This document shows positions 54,490 through 64,000 of a DNA stretch of 64,000 nucleotides, piece after piece. The notes under the pieces were generated by a model. The model saw nothing but the letters and a program-made list of their open reading frames with translations. It was not told the origin of the DNA and did not search any database. Within the stretch, counting starts at the first letter, position 1. Each line of letters starts with the position of its first letter. A program made the translations under genes and the position numbers. The DNA comes from Alitta virens (Eukaryota; Annelida; Polychaeta; Phyllodocida; Nereididae), in the NCBI GenBank assembly GCA_932294295.1, contig OW028586.1, forward strand, positions 9,887,790 through 9,951,789, given 5' to 3'.

Positions 54490-55570
54490 TACAATGCAAC
54501 AATGCAATAAAATACAATACAATTCAAGATAATACAAAACAAGATGATACATTACAATATATTACAATAAAATACAATATAATACATTACAATACATAAC
54601 AATACATTACAATACATCACAATTCAATTCAATACAATTCAATACAATACAATACAATAAAATACAATACAATTCAAGATAATACAAAACAAGATGATAC
54701 ATTACAATATATTACAATAAAATACAATACAATACATAACAATACATTACAATACATCACAATTCAATTCAATACAATTCAATACAATACAATACAATAA
54801 AATACAATACAATTCAAGATAATACAAAACAAGATGATACATTACAATATATTACAATAAAATACAATACAATACATTACAATACATAACAATACATTAC
54901 AATACATCACAATTCAATTCAATACAATTCAATACAATACAATACAATAAAATACAATACAATTCAAGATAATACAAAACAAGATGATACATTACAATAT
55001 ATTACAATAAAATACAATACAATACATTACAATACATAACAATACATTACAATACATCACAATTCAATTCAATACAATTCAATACAATACAATACAATAA
55101 AATACAATACAATTCAAGATAATACAAAACAAGATGATACATTACAATATATTACAATAAAATACAATACAATACATTACAATACATAACAATACATTAC
55201 AATACATCACAATTCAATTCAATACAATTCAATACAATACAATACAATAAAATACAATACAATTCAAGATAATACAAAACAAGATGATACATTACAATAT
55301 ATTACAATAAAATACAATACAATACATTACAATACATAACAATACATTACAATACATCACAATTCAATTCAATACAATTCAATACAATACAATGCAATAC
55401 AAATCAATACAAATCAATACAATTCATGATAATAAAAAAACAAGATAATAAATTACAATATATTACAATAGATTACAATACAAAACATTACAATACATAA
55501 CAATACATTACAATACATTACTATACATTACTATACATAACAATTCAATACAATGCAATACAATATAATA
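54490..55570 (+). repeat. (TACAA)n array with 150-bp higher-order repeat
   Basis: The block starting AATTCAAGATAATACAAAAC begins at 54521, 54671, 54811, 54961, 55111 and 55261, so the period is 150 bp (once 140). A degenerate copy starts near 55423. Units are nearly identical and differ by presence or absence of a few pentamers, which implies recent amplification by unequal exchange. Confidence 0.95.
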
Positions 55571-56256
55571 AAGGAACTCTCTTACAAGTGAACTTTAGCA
55601 GCTATATCAGAGAAGTTGCTCTAAGTTCTCTGGCTATACAATACAATGTTTGTAGCCACTAAGATTTACATGTTCAAGCACTGTCTGTCTGTTGTGCACA
55701 TATCCCCAATGAGAATAGCCAGTGGCCAGCACGCTTATAGGAAATGGATCTTCAATCAGTATCCAGTGGAAAAAAAGTAATCACACACTTGGCTGAATTT
55801 GCCTGAATTCCCAGAAGAAATTATTTTAACCGTGGCAATAGTTAAGCACCCTATCACCGTCAGCACCGTTGGGGCTATTTGAATCATTTTCAAAATGGAC
55901 GACCCAACTCCCTGTTGATTTTACCTTCATTGTAAAGTTCCCTCTCAGGAAATTACCGAGCGATAATAAGGATGTCCATCATGTATTGGCCGAATCCGCC
56001 GTTCCGCTGACCTTGTTCCGCTTTTTAACTGCGCTCTTTTTGACCACCAGGGGTCAGGGGGGTCGCCCCAAATCAACTTTGCAAACATGGCCGGCGGATA
56101 ATTTGATTTGTGTAATTGGTACCACTCCTGCCTCCCCCATCATGTTTTGCACACACAAAGATTGTTGTTTTTACTTACACGCAAAAGGTTTTTCATGTAC
56201 ACCAGGTGAAAAAAAGCTCAACCTTCAGTTAAATTATAATTATTACACTTATGCAG
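55571..56256. other. Unique sequence
   Basis: A 132-codon frame (55869-56267, plus) is the longest non-repetitive frame in the window. It has no signal peptide, membrane segment or known motif and runs into a SINE2. It is not called as a gene. Confidence 0.35.
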
Positions 56257-56410
56257 GCTTGGAGTAAAATATTGGCAAATAAACCTTCCCTGTCATCTTG
56301 TAGAGGCAGACGTAATGATCAGATTAAGAGGCTAGAAATCCACATCATCTTACGGATTACCCTCAGGGTGGGACCTTACTTGCCTCAGCATAGACATCGA
56401 GTACAAGACT
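56257..56410 (-). mobile_element. SINE2 3' half
   Basis: GTAGAGGCAGACGTAATGAT, TTGCCTCAGCATAGACATCG and AGTACAAG match the tail and body in reverse. The head is missing. Confidence 0.75.
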
Positions 56411-56796
56411 GCGTTAGATCCGGACTAGTTCAATTGTATTCACCTCATTGAATTTCATTTCTGTGATAAACACGTGCATTTCTGAATGATGAGCTACCCT
56501 GCATGCTTCAGATGACCTTTCCCTACCAACCAAAAACTCAGCAGCCCTCTGGCGGATTCACATGGCCCAATAACAACCAATATTAATTGATGCACGAGCT
56601 TAGACAATTGTTCATTTTGTTATTGAACAATCGGTCACGTGTTTTTTTGGGGGAAAATTTCTTCACCCTCAGCTCCCGATATAATCAACAGCCTTGAACA
56701 GGTGAATGATTAATTCCCACCCCCTTTTTATTATCTGTTGTGCTTTTCTGCCATTTTTGTTGAGCACAATGCTGTAGGGGGCATGGCGACAAGCCC
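56411..56796. other. Unique sequence
   Basis: AGCCCTCTGGCGG (56541-56553) is weakly CTCF-like. No gene was recognised. Confidence 0.35.
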
Positions 56797-56857
56797 CACG
56801 TGGACCTGAGGGGCTCGCGTGCTGGCCGCACGTGCTGTGCATGCGCTGGGCATGCGC
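56797..56857. promoter_or_regulatory. CpG-rich E-box / NRF1-like cluster
   Basis: CACGTG at 56797 and 56829, and GCATGCGC at 56839-56846 and 56850-56857 (NRF1-like, 11 bp apart). It resembles the 39437-39541 patch. Confidence 0.35.
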
Positions 56858-57304
56858 AGTTGTTTCCATGGCAGCGATCTGCCATTCGAATCATTCCAGA
56901 ACAGCAAACAATTGGCCGTATGCAAGAATACAAGCTCAATGCACCTATATGGGAGAATTCCAGGTGTCATTAAGAGACTTGGAGTCCACACTCACTCCAC
57001 AGGGAGCCAATACACCTGTACAGTGTTGATAACCTGCCCTGGCTTGTCAGGTTGTCAGTGCAGTAACTACTCGCAATAATTTCAGTAGCCTTTATGAAGT
57101 CCGCCGTTTTTAAGGACATAATATTATTATCAAAATAATGTAAAGCTCCAAATAGACCACGCCAATACTTAGAGCAATTCAGTACCTTTCATTTCAAAAC
57201 TTTCTGTTTTCCCCCTTCGTGCCAAGCAGAAAAAGCCCTGTTTTATGCTATAGGTTAAACTGTGATTCGATTATTTGAAGAAAAAAAACCAGCTGGCCAG
57301 GTAG
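56858..57304. other. Unique sequence
   Basis: ACTTGGAGTCCACACTCACT (about 56978) is a SINE2 scrap. No gene was recognised. Confidence 0.35.
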
Positions 57305-57560
57305 ATAGATAGATAGATAGGTATGATAGATGGATAGGTAGGATAGATGGGTAGGTAGGATAGATAGATAGTTAGATATAGATTCAGATTCATTTATTTT
57401 GCCCACTATTATTATTAAAAAAACATGTAAAAATACTAAGATTTTCATTTAATATAATATTGAGCAGGGTGCCATAGAGAGATAGATTGTATAGATAGAT
57501 GGATAGATAGATAGATAGATAGATATATATATAGATACATAGATAGATAGATAGATACAA
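57305..57560 (-). repeat. GATA microsatellites around a LINE-like 3' end
   Basis: GATA/GGTA units (57305-57377), then ATTCAGATTCATTTATTTTG (57382-57401), which on the minus strand is a LINE-type 3' end followed by (TATC)n. A second GATA run lies at 57478-57560. Confidence 0.6.
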
Positions 57561-57609
57561 GGTTATATATGTGACAGTACAGAGCCTGAAAAAGTGCAAG
57601 GGTTAAGTA

Positions 57610-57960
57610 GTTCTAACTGTTAGGGCGGAGTGATTTGGCTCAGCTGTCAAGGGGGAGCCGGTCGTTTGCTCTTATTTTGCGGATCTCCTGTCTGCAAATT
57701 CGGGACAGTTGACTCACGTCTCGACTCATCACTTCTCGCCGCTTCTCGCGTGAATGTCGGACCTTACGAGATTTGCGTGAGTGTTGACAGACGCTCTCCG
57801 ACACCGCTTGACTTCGGCACTAGGGTGTCGCGCGGACTGCTAAAAAAGGAGTGTGCAAACAGGCCAGGAATTGTGATAAACCTAGGCGCAAACAAATCGC
57901 GAAAGTAGTTCCGTTTGCCGACCTTGTTGAGACCTTGTCCAAGGTCGTTTGCTTTGGCTG
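57610..57960. other. CpG-rich unique island
   Basis: The highest CpG density in this part of the window (CTCGCCGCTTCTCGCG, GTCGCGCGG, GCTCTCCGACACCG). A 92-codon plus frame (57630-57908) spans it but has no recognisable family. It could be an exon-containing island or a regulatory element. Confidence 0.3.
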
Positions 57961-58094
57961 AGCTAAATCTATGCATGTCATTTTGATAGCTTGGCTGGCA
58001 TTCAGTGACACATAGAAGATTTGTCTTATTAATATTTTTTTTTGGCATTTTATTGTTCTAATTTAACCGGTCTCATGCCCTGTCAGTCTGTATA

Positions 58095-58440
58095 ACCAAA
58101 GGTCAATGACAGAAGTAATGATGATATGGTAAGACTTGGGGTTCATTCCCTTTGTGTGGGTTCTTCAGTTGCCCCTGCTGATGCACCTAGCGATAGGCAC
58201 CAGTCATTTACCATACAGCTTTCACAAATTTTTTTCCTTTGCTTCATATTGTAGATTTTTTATGAATAGTACACGGTTATCAAATTTGCTGAAATACATA
58301 AATAAATGCAGACATAGCGAAATATCTAAATACCATTTTAGATGACATCTAGAATAGATCTAGTTCTTTATAGAGTGCCCAAGTTGGGAATCGAACCTGG
58401 AACCTTCAGAGGAGCTGGCCAATGTGTTAACCACTATATC
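58095..58440 (-). mobile_element. SINE2 copy split by an insertion
   Basis: The tail and body (GACAGAAGTAATGATGATAT ... TAGGCACCA, 58095-58203) and head (CACTATATC ... GGTTCGATTCCCAACTT reverse, 58372-58440) are separated by about 170 bp of AT-rich DNA absent from other copies. Confidence 0.6.
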
Positions 58441-59019
58441 TATATACCGACCAATCACTATAGCCAATATATTGGCGTTGAATAATGCATACAATTATGG
58501 TCATGTATGAATGGTCATAGCACAATTTGTCTTTAAACCTTATTTAAATTATCTTGTAATAATTTTCAACAGATGAGCCTAAATTGACATTTAAGATTGT
58601 TTACCATTGGGTATTTAGACCGGCCATGTTGAATCTGATTCCGGCATTAGCAAAAACGTTTTCTTCACCCCAAGATGCATGTTCACGTTCTCATCTCGCA
58701 TTGCACGAGATCTCGCCTTGCTTTCTAAACAATTGGGAGATTTGCAAGAATTTTCTTGTTTCCTTGATAGTTACAACGGGTAAAATTTGTGTCTTCATTC
58801 TTCTGTAAAAATGCAAAGAATACGTGATATTAGCATGTTCATAAACATTGAGTATACTCATGTTACTATAGCAGCTGTTACATGCATAATTAGTTTTACT
58901 CATATTAATATATTTTATTTTGACCTATATATAGTCATTAATGTGTGTTTCATGTTTACAGGTTCTTTTTTCATCTTTTCATTCTCAATGGGGTCACTAA
59001 TGATGAAGAATGGTTAAGT
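58441..59019. other. AT-rich unique sequence
   Basis: No gene was recognised. Confidence 0.4.
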
Positions 59020-59100
59020 GCTGCCCTCTGAGACAGGTTTTCGTTTTTTACTTGTAGATTTACATAGTGGGAGTCCACACTATGTTACAACACCTACCTT
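59020..59100 (-). mobile_element. SINE2b fragment
   Basis: GTGCTGCCCTCTGAGACAGG and GTGGGAGTCCACACTATGTT match SINE2b in reverse. The head is missing. Confidence 0.6.
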
Positions 59101-59601
59101 TTTTCGGCTTTTCACTTTCTGTACTGTGATCGAAAGCAAAAGTTTCACACTCTCCTTAAACCAGTGCACTTAATAAGGTCAATAGACATTTTGCCACTCT
59201 TGAATGTCCCAGAATATACATATACCATTCTTCATGGTCACGTTCATCTATAAATTAATTTATATTTGCAAAATGATAAATTTTATAACATGCACATACA
59301 ACTTACTATGCTTTTTAAAAGGCAATATTGATGCTTGTTACAATAGCTAAAAAATGGAATATTCCAGACATCACCTCCCACAAATCACAGGCCCAGATTT
59401 TCTCAACCTTCTCGTGTTGTAACAGGAAGTCACATGACGCCATGTTTGCCCACGTGCTTAGCCGCCATCTTGGATATAAGGTTTGTGTTGTCAAAGCGTA
59501 TACACGGTTAGATAGCACGATTCTTTTGTTGCTGTTTAATCGTTACTGTTGTAAGAATCTTTCAAATGGATGCGAATTGAAATGTTTTGAGCCATTTGGA
59601 C
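59101..59601. other. Unique sequence with ETS, E-box and YY1-like sites
   Basis: AGGAAGTCACATGACGCCAT, CCCACGTGC and GCCGCCATCTTGG (59461-59473) lie within 50 bp, a promoter-like grouping. No gene was recognised. Confidence 0.4.
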
Positions 59602-59870
59602 AGTGGGGGTCGCCGAGTGGTTAAGGAACAAGCAAATGCTTCTGAGTTTCTGGGTTCAATGCTCAGCCCAAGCACTCTTCATGAACTTAATCTCAACTGA
59701 TATCATGCAGGATGACAGTGCCTTCTACTCGGTGTCTATGCTGGGGCAAGTGAAATACCCACTCATGGGGTAAATGTGTAGCATGGTGTGGACTCCAAGC
59801 CTTCTCATCTCAGCTGTGTATATAGGACTCTGGGTGCACACCATGTTATACATATATTCCTCATAGAGGA
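59602..59870 (+). mobile_element. SINE2 copy plus an inverted scrap
   Basis: Head GTCGCCGAGTGGTTAAGGAA (class-II tRNA-like A box) and GGGTTCAATGCTC, then body and part of the tail to about 59825. It is followed by GGACTCTGGGTGCACACCATG (59826 on), a piece of the same family in the opposite direction. Confidence 0.75.
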
Positions 59871-61693
59871 ATCACTGTAATTTAGAGTTTCGGGGATGCA
59901 AGAGTAATTTTAGTTTCTTTGTTTTCTCCAATACCCAGTGTCACAGTTACCGAATATTTTGGTGATTGTTCGACCTCTCTCCACAAGATGTCACTCACGT
60001 CTGCATAACTAGATAATGGCGCTTGGCGCGGTCTGTGATTGGGCAAATCTTCGCGTAATTGCTCTTAATTAAAGGAAATAGATCTCAACTGAGCTCCATA
60101 ATTCCATTTGCACTTCAGTTCGGCCTTAAACCGCAGCACGACTGTCATCCTACACCACGGACTATTTGTCCGCAGGCCGATTAGTAACGGGATTAATCCG
60201 CCATTTGGTCAACAGTTTGGGACTAATTTCTTCCGCCTTCTTCAGTTTCAAAGTAGTTAATTGGCACTAATGAACTATTAAGTAATGTTAAGTGGTCAAA
60301 TGTTGGGCTTGCAAATGGGCCGCTTACTCTAGCCTAGTATTATTTGTTTTTGTATTATGCATCCGAAATAATTCTATAGCTAGCCACATTGATGAAGCAT
60401 GCAAGTTTAATTCTTCAGTTCAGTTCAATTCAATTCATCAAATTCTTACAGATGAGAACTTGATTTTTATTTGTGTGACAATGAATCATCTTGGTTGTCA
60501 CACTGTCAGGATAGTGTGATAAACGGTCAAGCTGCTATTGATTTGTTAGTTTTTTTTAATATAATTATTCATCATCAGCTAGTATGATGCTAGGCATCTT
60601 AATGCCTTAATCAATTCGAAATGATCAGCCTATGCATAACATTGTTCAATGCCCATGGTCACCATTAAGAACACTTTTTTTGTCACCTTTTTGGTAACAA
60701 TATTAAGGTGGCCTTAAAATTGAGGTTCTCGGAGACAAACAACAGGGGTAAATAATGTCATTTCAAAGTGATTATAATTCGACAAAAACTGTTCACCTAT
60801 TATTTCTATTTCAATATTTATTACTTCCAATACTTCTTTCAAATAAGTTCTTTGAAACATGCATATGTTTATTACTTCTCATAGGCTTGCTTATTTGATG
60901 CGATGTGTACATTTATTCTTACATTTTTTGAGCCATTGATTGATTGGTCGATTGTATGATTGATTGATTGTTCAGGCATCGTAATTGTCTTCAATGAGCA
61001 TCTATATACTGGTGAATTAGCAAAGTACAATTTACTCTTATTAATAATTATAATGCCTACTGGTGTACAGCCTAAACTTATGCTGAGCTGTACTTGGATG
61101 TATAGTACACTAACAGTAGGATATATTATAGAAACAAATTATTTGTGCACAGCTGTAAATTCATCACTTATAATTTAGCGCTTGTTGAGGCTCTGTAACT
61201 ATAGGTCTATACATAACTTCGATAATACTTCTTTGAGGCATATATCAGCATGTATGGCTTAAAACCGACCAGTTTGCCCAACCAATGACCTTGGCCACTT
61301 GAACTTCCTGCTGTCTGTTGTTGTGCAAACGGTAGGGCGATAATTGAGTAAGTGGTGGGGGCGCCACTAGAATATTGCCTCGAAAATCAAATCCTAGGTT
61401 GGCGTGGAGGAGAGATTGTTTCAGTTCACTTGGGACTGACCACAGGGCCTTTGATAAATTGCGAGCGCGAGCGAATTATTAATCAGATTGTTCTAATTAT
61501 CAAGGGTTGGAGTGTAGAGTTACACTGGACCAGATTGAACTGGGAAGGCAGAAGTTTCGGGGGCACTGGGATTCAGGGGCAATCTGCTAGGAAGTCTGCC
61601 GCGAATAGCAATTAGTTCAAGGCAAACGCTAGACCGAAAATGCTCTGCCTGTGCGCCGCTGGACGCTGCAAAGATCAAACGCTGCTAGGTCTG
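59871..61693. other. Unique sequence, no recognised gene
   Basis: About 59940-60250 is GC-richer with AAACCGCAGC (Runx-like) and several TAATTA/TTAATCC homeodomain-type cores. TTCAGTTCAGTTCAATTCAA (60415 on) resembles a LINE 3' end. An 87-codon frame (61352-61615) is not recognisable. Confidence 0.4.
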
Positions 61694-61972
61694 GAGCTTA
61701 GGTCAGTTATATGACCAGCTGTCAGAGGCAGACGCAATGATGAAAGGATGAGGTTGGATCCATGCCATGTTACACATTTACCCAGTGGGTGGAGACTTTA
61801 GTTGGCCCAAAATAGACCCCCGCATTGTATACAGTAGCTCATGAAGAGTGCCGGGGCCAAAGAACTTGCCTCAGCATGGACACCGAGTACAAGGCACCTC
61901 TAAATTAACGTCTCATACCAGCGACATCCAGCTTGGATGTTGCTCATGAAGAGCTAGTGCCAAGGCCATGGA
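61694..61972 (-). mobile_element. SINE2 copy with internal rearrangement
   Basis: The tail (ATGACCAGCTGTCAGAGGCA) is at the left and the body runs right, but CTCATGAAGAGTGCC appears twice (61848 and 61944), so part of the head-proximal region is duplicated or inserted in the body. The tRNA head itself is lost. Confidence 0.7.
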
Positions 61973-61973
61973 T

Positions 61974-62025
61974 AAGATAAGATAAGATAAGATAACATAA
62001 GATAACATAAGATAACATAACATAA
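61974..62025. repeat. (GATAA)n pentanucleotide array
   Basis: GATAA then GATAACATAA units. It replaces the tRNA head of the preceding SINE2. Confidence 0.9.
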
Positions 62026-62087
62026 AATTTATCTACAATTATTGGAGCAGCAAAAAAGGACCTCCTTTGGTGAAGGGGGAGGAGTGT

Positions 62088-62255
62088 TGAATGGTCTAGT
62101 GATCAATGTATTGCCAGACCCTTCATGAGCTATATCTAAGCTAAGTTGTATTTAGCAGGAGACATCCATTTGGCCGTGCTTTGTACTTTGTGTCTGCCAG
62201 GAACAAGACCCCACCCATGGGGTAAATGTATAACATAATCATCTCAGCATCATTG
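62088..62255 (+). mobile_element. Diverged SINE2 copy
   Basis: AATGGTCTAGTGATCAATGT (A-box-like), CTTCATGAGCTATATCTAAG, CTTTGTACTTTGTGTCTGCC and CCCCACCCATGGGGTAAATG match the SINE2 order. Only part of the tail remains. Confidence 0.65.
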
Positions 62256-63087
62256 AAAAAAAAACAAAAAAAAACATAACCCATGGCTAAATCAGGAATT
62301 TTTTTTTTGAAAATACGTCTTAAATTAACAAAAAGATCAGAAAATGTAAATTAGCTCATAAAATACTGTATTAAACCATGGCGCATTTAAAGATGATTTA
62401 GCAACTTCAAAAATTACAAGTTGTTTACATTCTCTGTCTGTTTATTATCTATCTCTCATTTTCTCATTTTTGTCTGTCCGTTTGTTGTAAGGATCTTGAT
62501 CATTCTGGTTTAGCAGTACTTCTTTAGCTATTTGTCTGATTGTCTAAATCCAAATGTCTGTGGTTGTTTTAGAGGTGACAAACTCACCATATATTAAGAT
62601 TAGTTATTTTTACTGCTGTTTATAGTGACAATATTATGCTGTATTTTGTATCAATTCGAAATTAGGTCGCTCGCCATAATTCAAGGACACAGTGTGAGCA
62701 ATATGCAGTGCTTCAATTCATGTCGCCATTAGCCCCAGCACTGCCATGCAGCAGGGTTTTGGATAAAGGGGTGTCCCAAAGTCCCCAAACCCTCCACAGT
62801 GCCCCAAGGAACAGTGGCGCCAGCTAGGGATTACAAATAAACCCTCTAAGGCCAGTAGGTATGGTGGTCTGACCTGCATTCGAATCCAACTGTAATTGGC
62901 AACATTGTTGATTTTTATGTCAGTCATCAGAATTGTCAACGAACAATATGGTCCATGCGACACCTAGCGGACAAAGGAGGAACTACATTAAGGTGAAAAT
63001 TGACAAGGTGTTGTTCATCTTAGCTACATGTACACTGACAGGCCTAGAAGGAAGGAAGGAAGGAAGCCATTGGACCCATGCTATCAT
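62256..63087. other. Unique sequence
   Basis: GGTGGTCTGACCTGCATTCG and AATCC (62862-62885) look like a tRNA-like head scrap. GACACCTAGCGGAC (62959) is weakly CTCF-like. A GAAG run lies at 63049-63066. No gene was recognised. Confidence 0.4.
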
Positions 63088-63097
63088 GACCCCATAC

Positions 63098-63128
63098 AAG
63101 ACCACCTCATTTTTAAATCCCCTTCCCA
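63098..63128 (+). repeat. 17-bp motif family, one diverged unit
   Basis: AAGACCACCTCATTTTTAAATCC, a single weak unit. Confidence 0.35.
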
Positions 63129-63789
63129 GGGTCAAAATATTCATTACAATGTAAAAACTTGCACAATTAATAAAACCTGAATATTAGTCCATTCTAGTGA
63201 TTGCATTAGTGACCTGAATTGGTGTTCTTCAGTAAAATAAGTGTACAAAATATTTGCAATTGGGAAAGTGGACTCATTTGATCTACAATTTAATTCAAAA
63301 ACCAAACGCTCCGACAGTATGTATATTATTTCAACTTTGTTTTATCAAAACAGCGCATATTGGGCAAAGGATTCATTAATGAATCATTATTTTAATGAAT
63401 AACATTTGCAGCTGTGCATTAATTATTTTGCCCAGGATTAAATTTTGGCGGATTAGTAGGATTAAAACGATTATGTAATTAGCATTAATATTAAAAAATC
63501 GCCAGTGAAATTTCTATGCACCATATCGCCGCGAGCTTTTATTCAAATGCACATTATCATCAATTAAATGTCTTTCAATGGTTTTATTTCATTTTATTTA
63601 TGGATCTAAATCCTCATAGCTGGGATAAAAAATGAAATGAAATACGAATGCAAATTGCCAGTGTTTCAACAAGGTGTTTCCTTGTTTTTAAATTAAGAGT
63701 TGTTTTGTTGTCCGTTTTTGTTTTCGATCAATTTTTGTCATCCGCAAATGTTCCCTACGTTTGAATTTCAGTTCATACACGTGGTGAAG
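63129..63789. other. AT-rich unique sequence with homeodomain-type cores
   Basis: TTAATTA, ATTAG, TAATTAG and ATTAAT cores cluster at 63416-63560. It could be a conserved non-coding element. No gene was recognised. Confidence 0.35.
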
Positions 63790-63945
63790 ATAGACAGACA
63801 GATAGACAGACAGATAGATATATAGATAGATAGATAGATAGACAGATAGACAGATAGATAGACAGATATATAGATACATAGATAGATAGATAGTTAAATA
63901 GATAGTTAAATAGATAGTTAAATAGATAGTTAAATAGATAGATAT
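63790..63945. repeat. (GATA)n array ending in a 12-bp tandem
   Basis: GATA/GACA units to 63890, then TAGTTAAATAGA repeated four times (63891-63938). Confidence 0.93.
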
Positions 63946-64000
63946 AGATTTAAGTAGGAAGGTTTATAATTATATGATTTGCAGTTTTAGAAAGTTGAGC

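Noticed and set aside
55869..56267. 132-codon frame as a gene
   Set aside because: No recognisable domain, no promoter or splice context, and it runs into a SINE2. Length alone is not significant in 64 kb.
60900..61200. Possible homeobox-gene exon near 61 kb
   Set aside because: No homeodomain third-helix motif (such as WFQNRR) was found there. I also noticed none elsewhere in the window while reading, though I did not scan every frame exhaustively.

Overview
This window looks like a gene-poor, intergenic or intronic stretch of an animal nuclear genome. The DNA is AT-rich. There are no operons and no bacterial-style coding density. Long tetra- and pentanucleotide microsatellites, tRNA-derived SINEs with clean target-site duplications, small inverted-repeat (MITE-like) elements and LINE-like 3' ends are all present. 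I could not identify the species. The repeat families fit a marine invertebrate best, but that is a guess. I recognise no intact protein-coding gene and no functional tRNA, rRNA, snRNA or conserved microRNA. Most long open frames are translations of microsatellites (TCTA/TAGA read as I-Y-L-S, TACAA read as V-L-Y-C-I) or of SINEs. The only protein-like trace is a short reverse-transcriptase-like stretch near 3.75-3.95 kb.

Layout. 0-12 kb: a TTCTA array, a SINE1 copy, a GATA array, a short inverted repeat, the RT-like trace, a polypyrimidine tract, a nuclear-receptor half-site cluster, several SINE2 copies with TACAA arrays, and two inverted-repeat elements (5.95-6.8 kb). 12-26 kb: SINE2 copies, one split by a 187-bp MITE; a 195-bp CTCCT array; a SINE1 copy; GATA-type arrays; a candidate CCAAT/E2F-type promoter near 23.5 kb; and two SINE2b copies. 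26-42 kb: more SINE2, a 590-bp TCTA array, a TAGAA minisatellite, two SINE1 copies with direct repeats, a foldback hairpin near 38.1 kb and CpG/E-box-rich patches. 42-53 kb: long unique AT-rich stretches, 700-bp and 340-bp GATA arrays, a CTCF-like motif pair, and an unusual element with inverted termini that merge into GATA microsatellite on both sides (50.37-51.44 kb). 53-64 kb: SINE2, a MITE inside SINE2, a 1.1-kb TACAA array organised into 150-bp higher-order repeats, unique regions with promoter/enhancer-like motifs, and a final GATA array.

How it fits together. The window is mostly a record of retroposition and microsatellite growth. At least three retroposon lineages are visible: SINE1 (tRNA-Gly-like head), SINE2 and SINE2b. 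SINE2 and SINE2b share a head and body but have different 3' tails. SINE2 tails run into (TACAA)n and SINE2b tails into (TATC)n, so the two SINE tails may have seeded many of the arrays. MITEs nested in SINEs give a relative order of events. Between repeats lie unique patches with recognisable transcription-factor motifs (RFX X-box pair, NF-Y/E2F/NF-Y, DR1, CRE pair, YY1, CTCF-like, E-box/NRF1). These are candidate regulatory sequence for a gene outside the window, but motif matches alone do not prove function.
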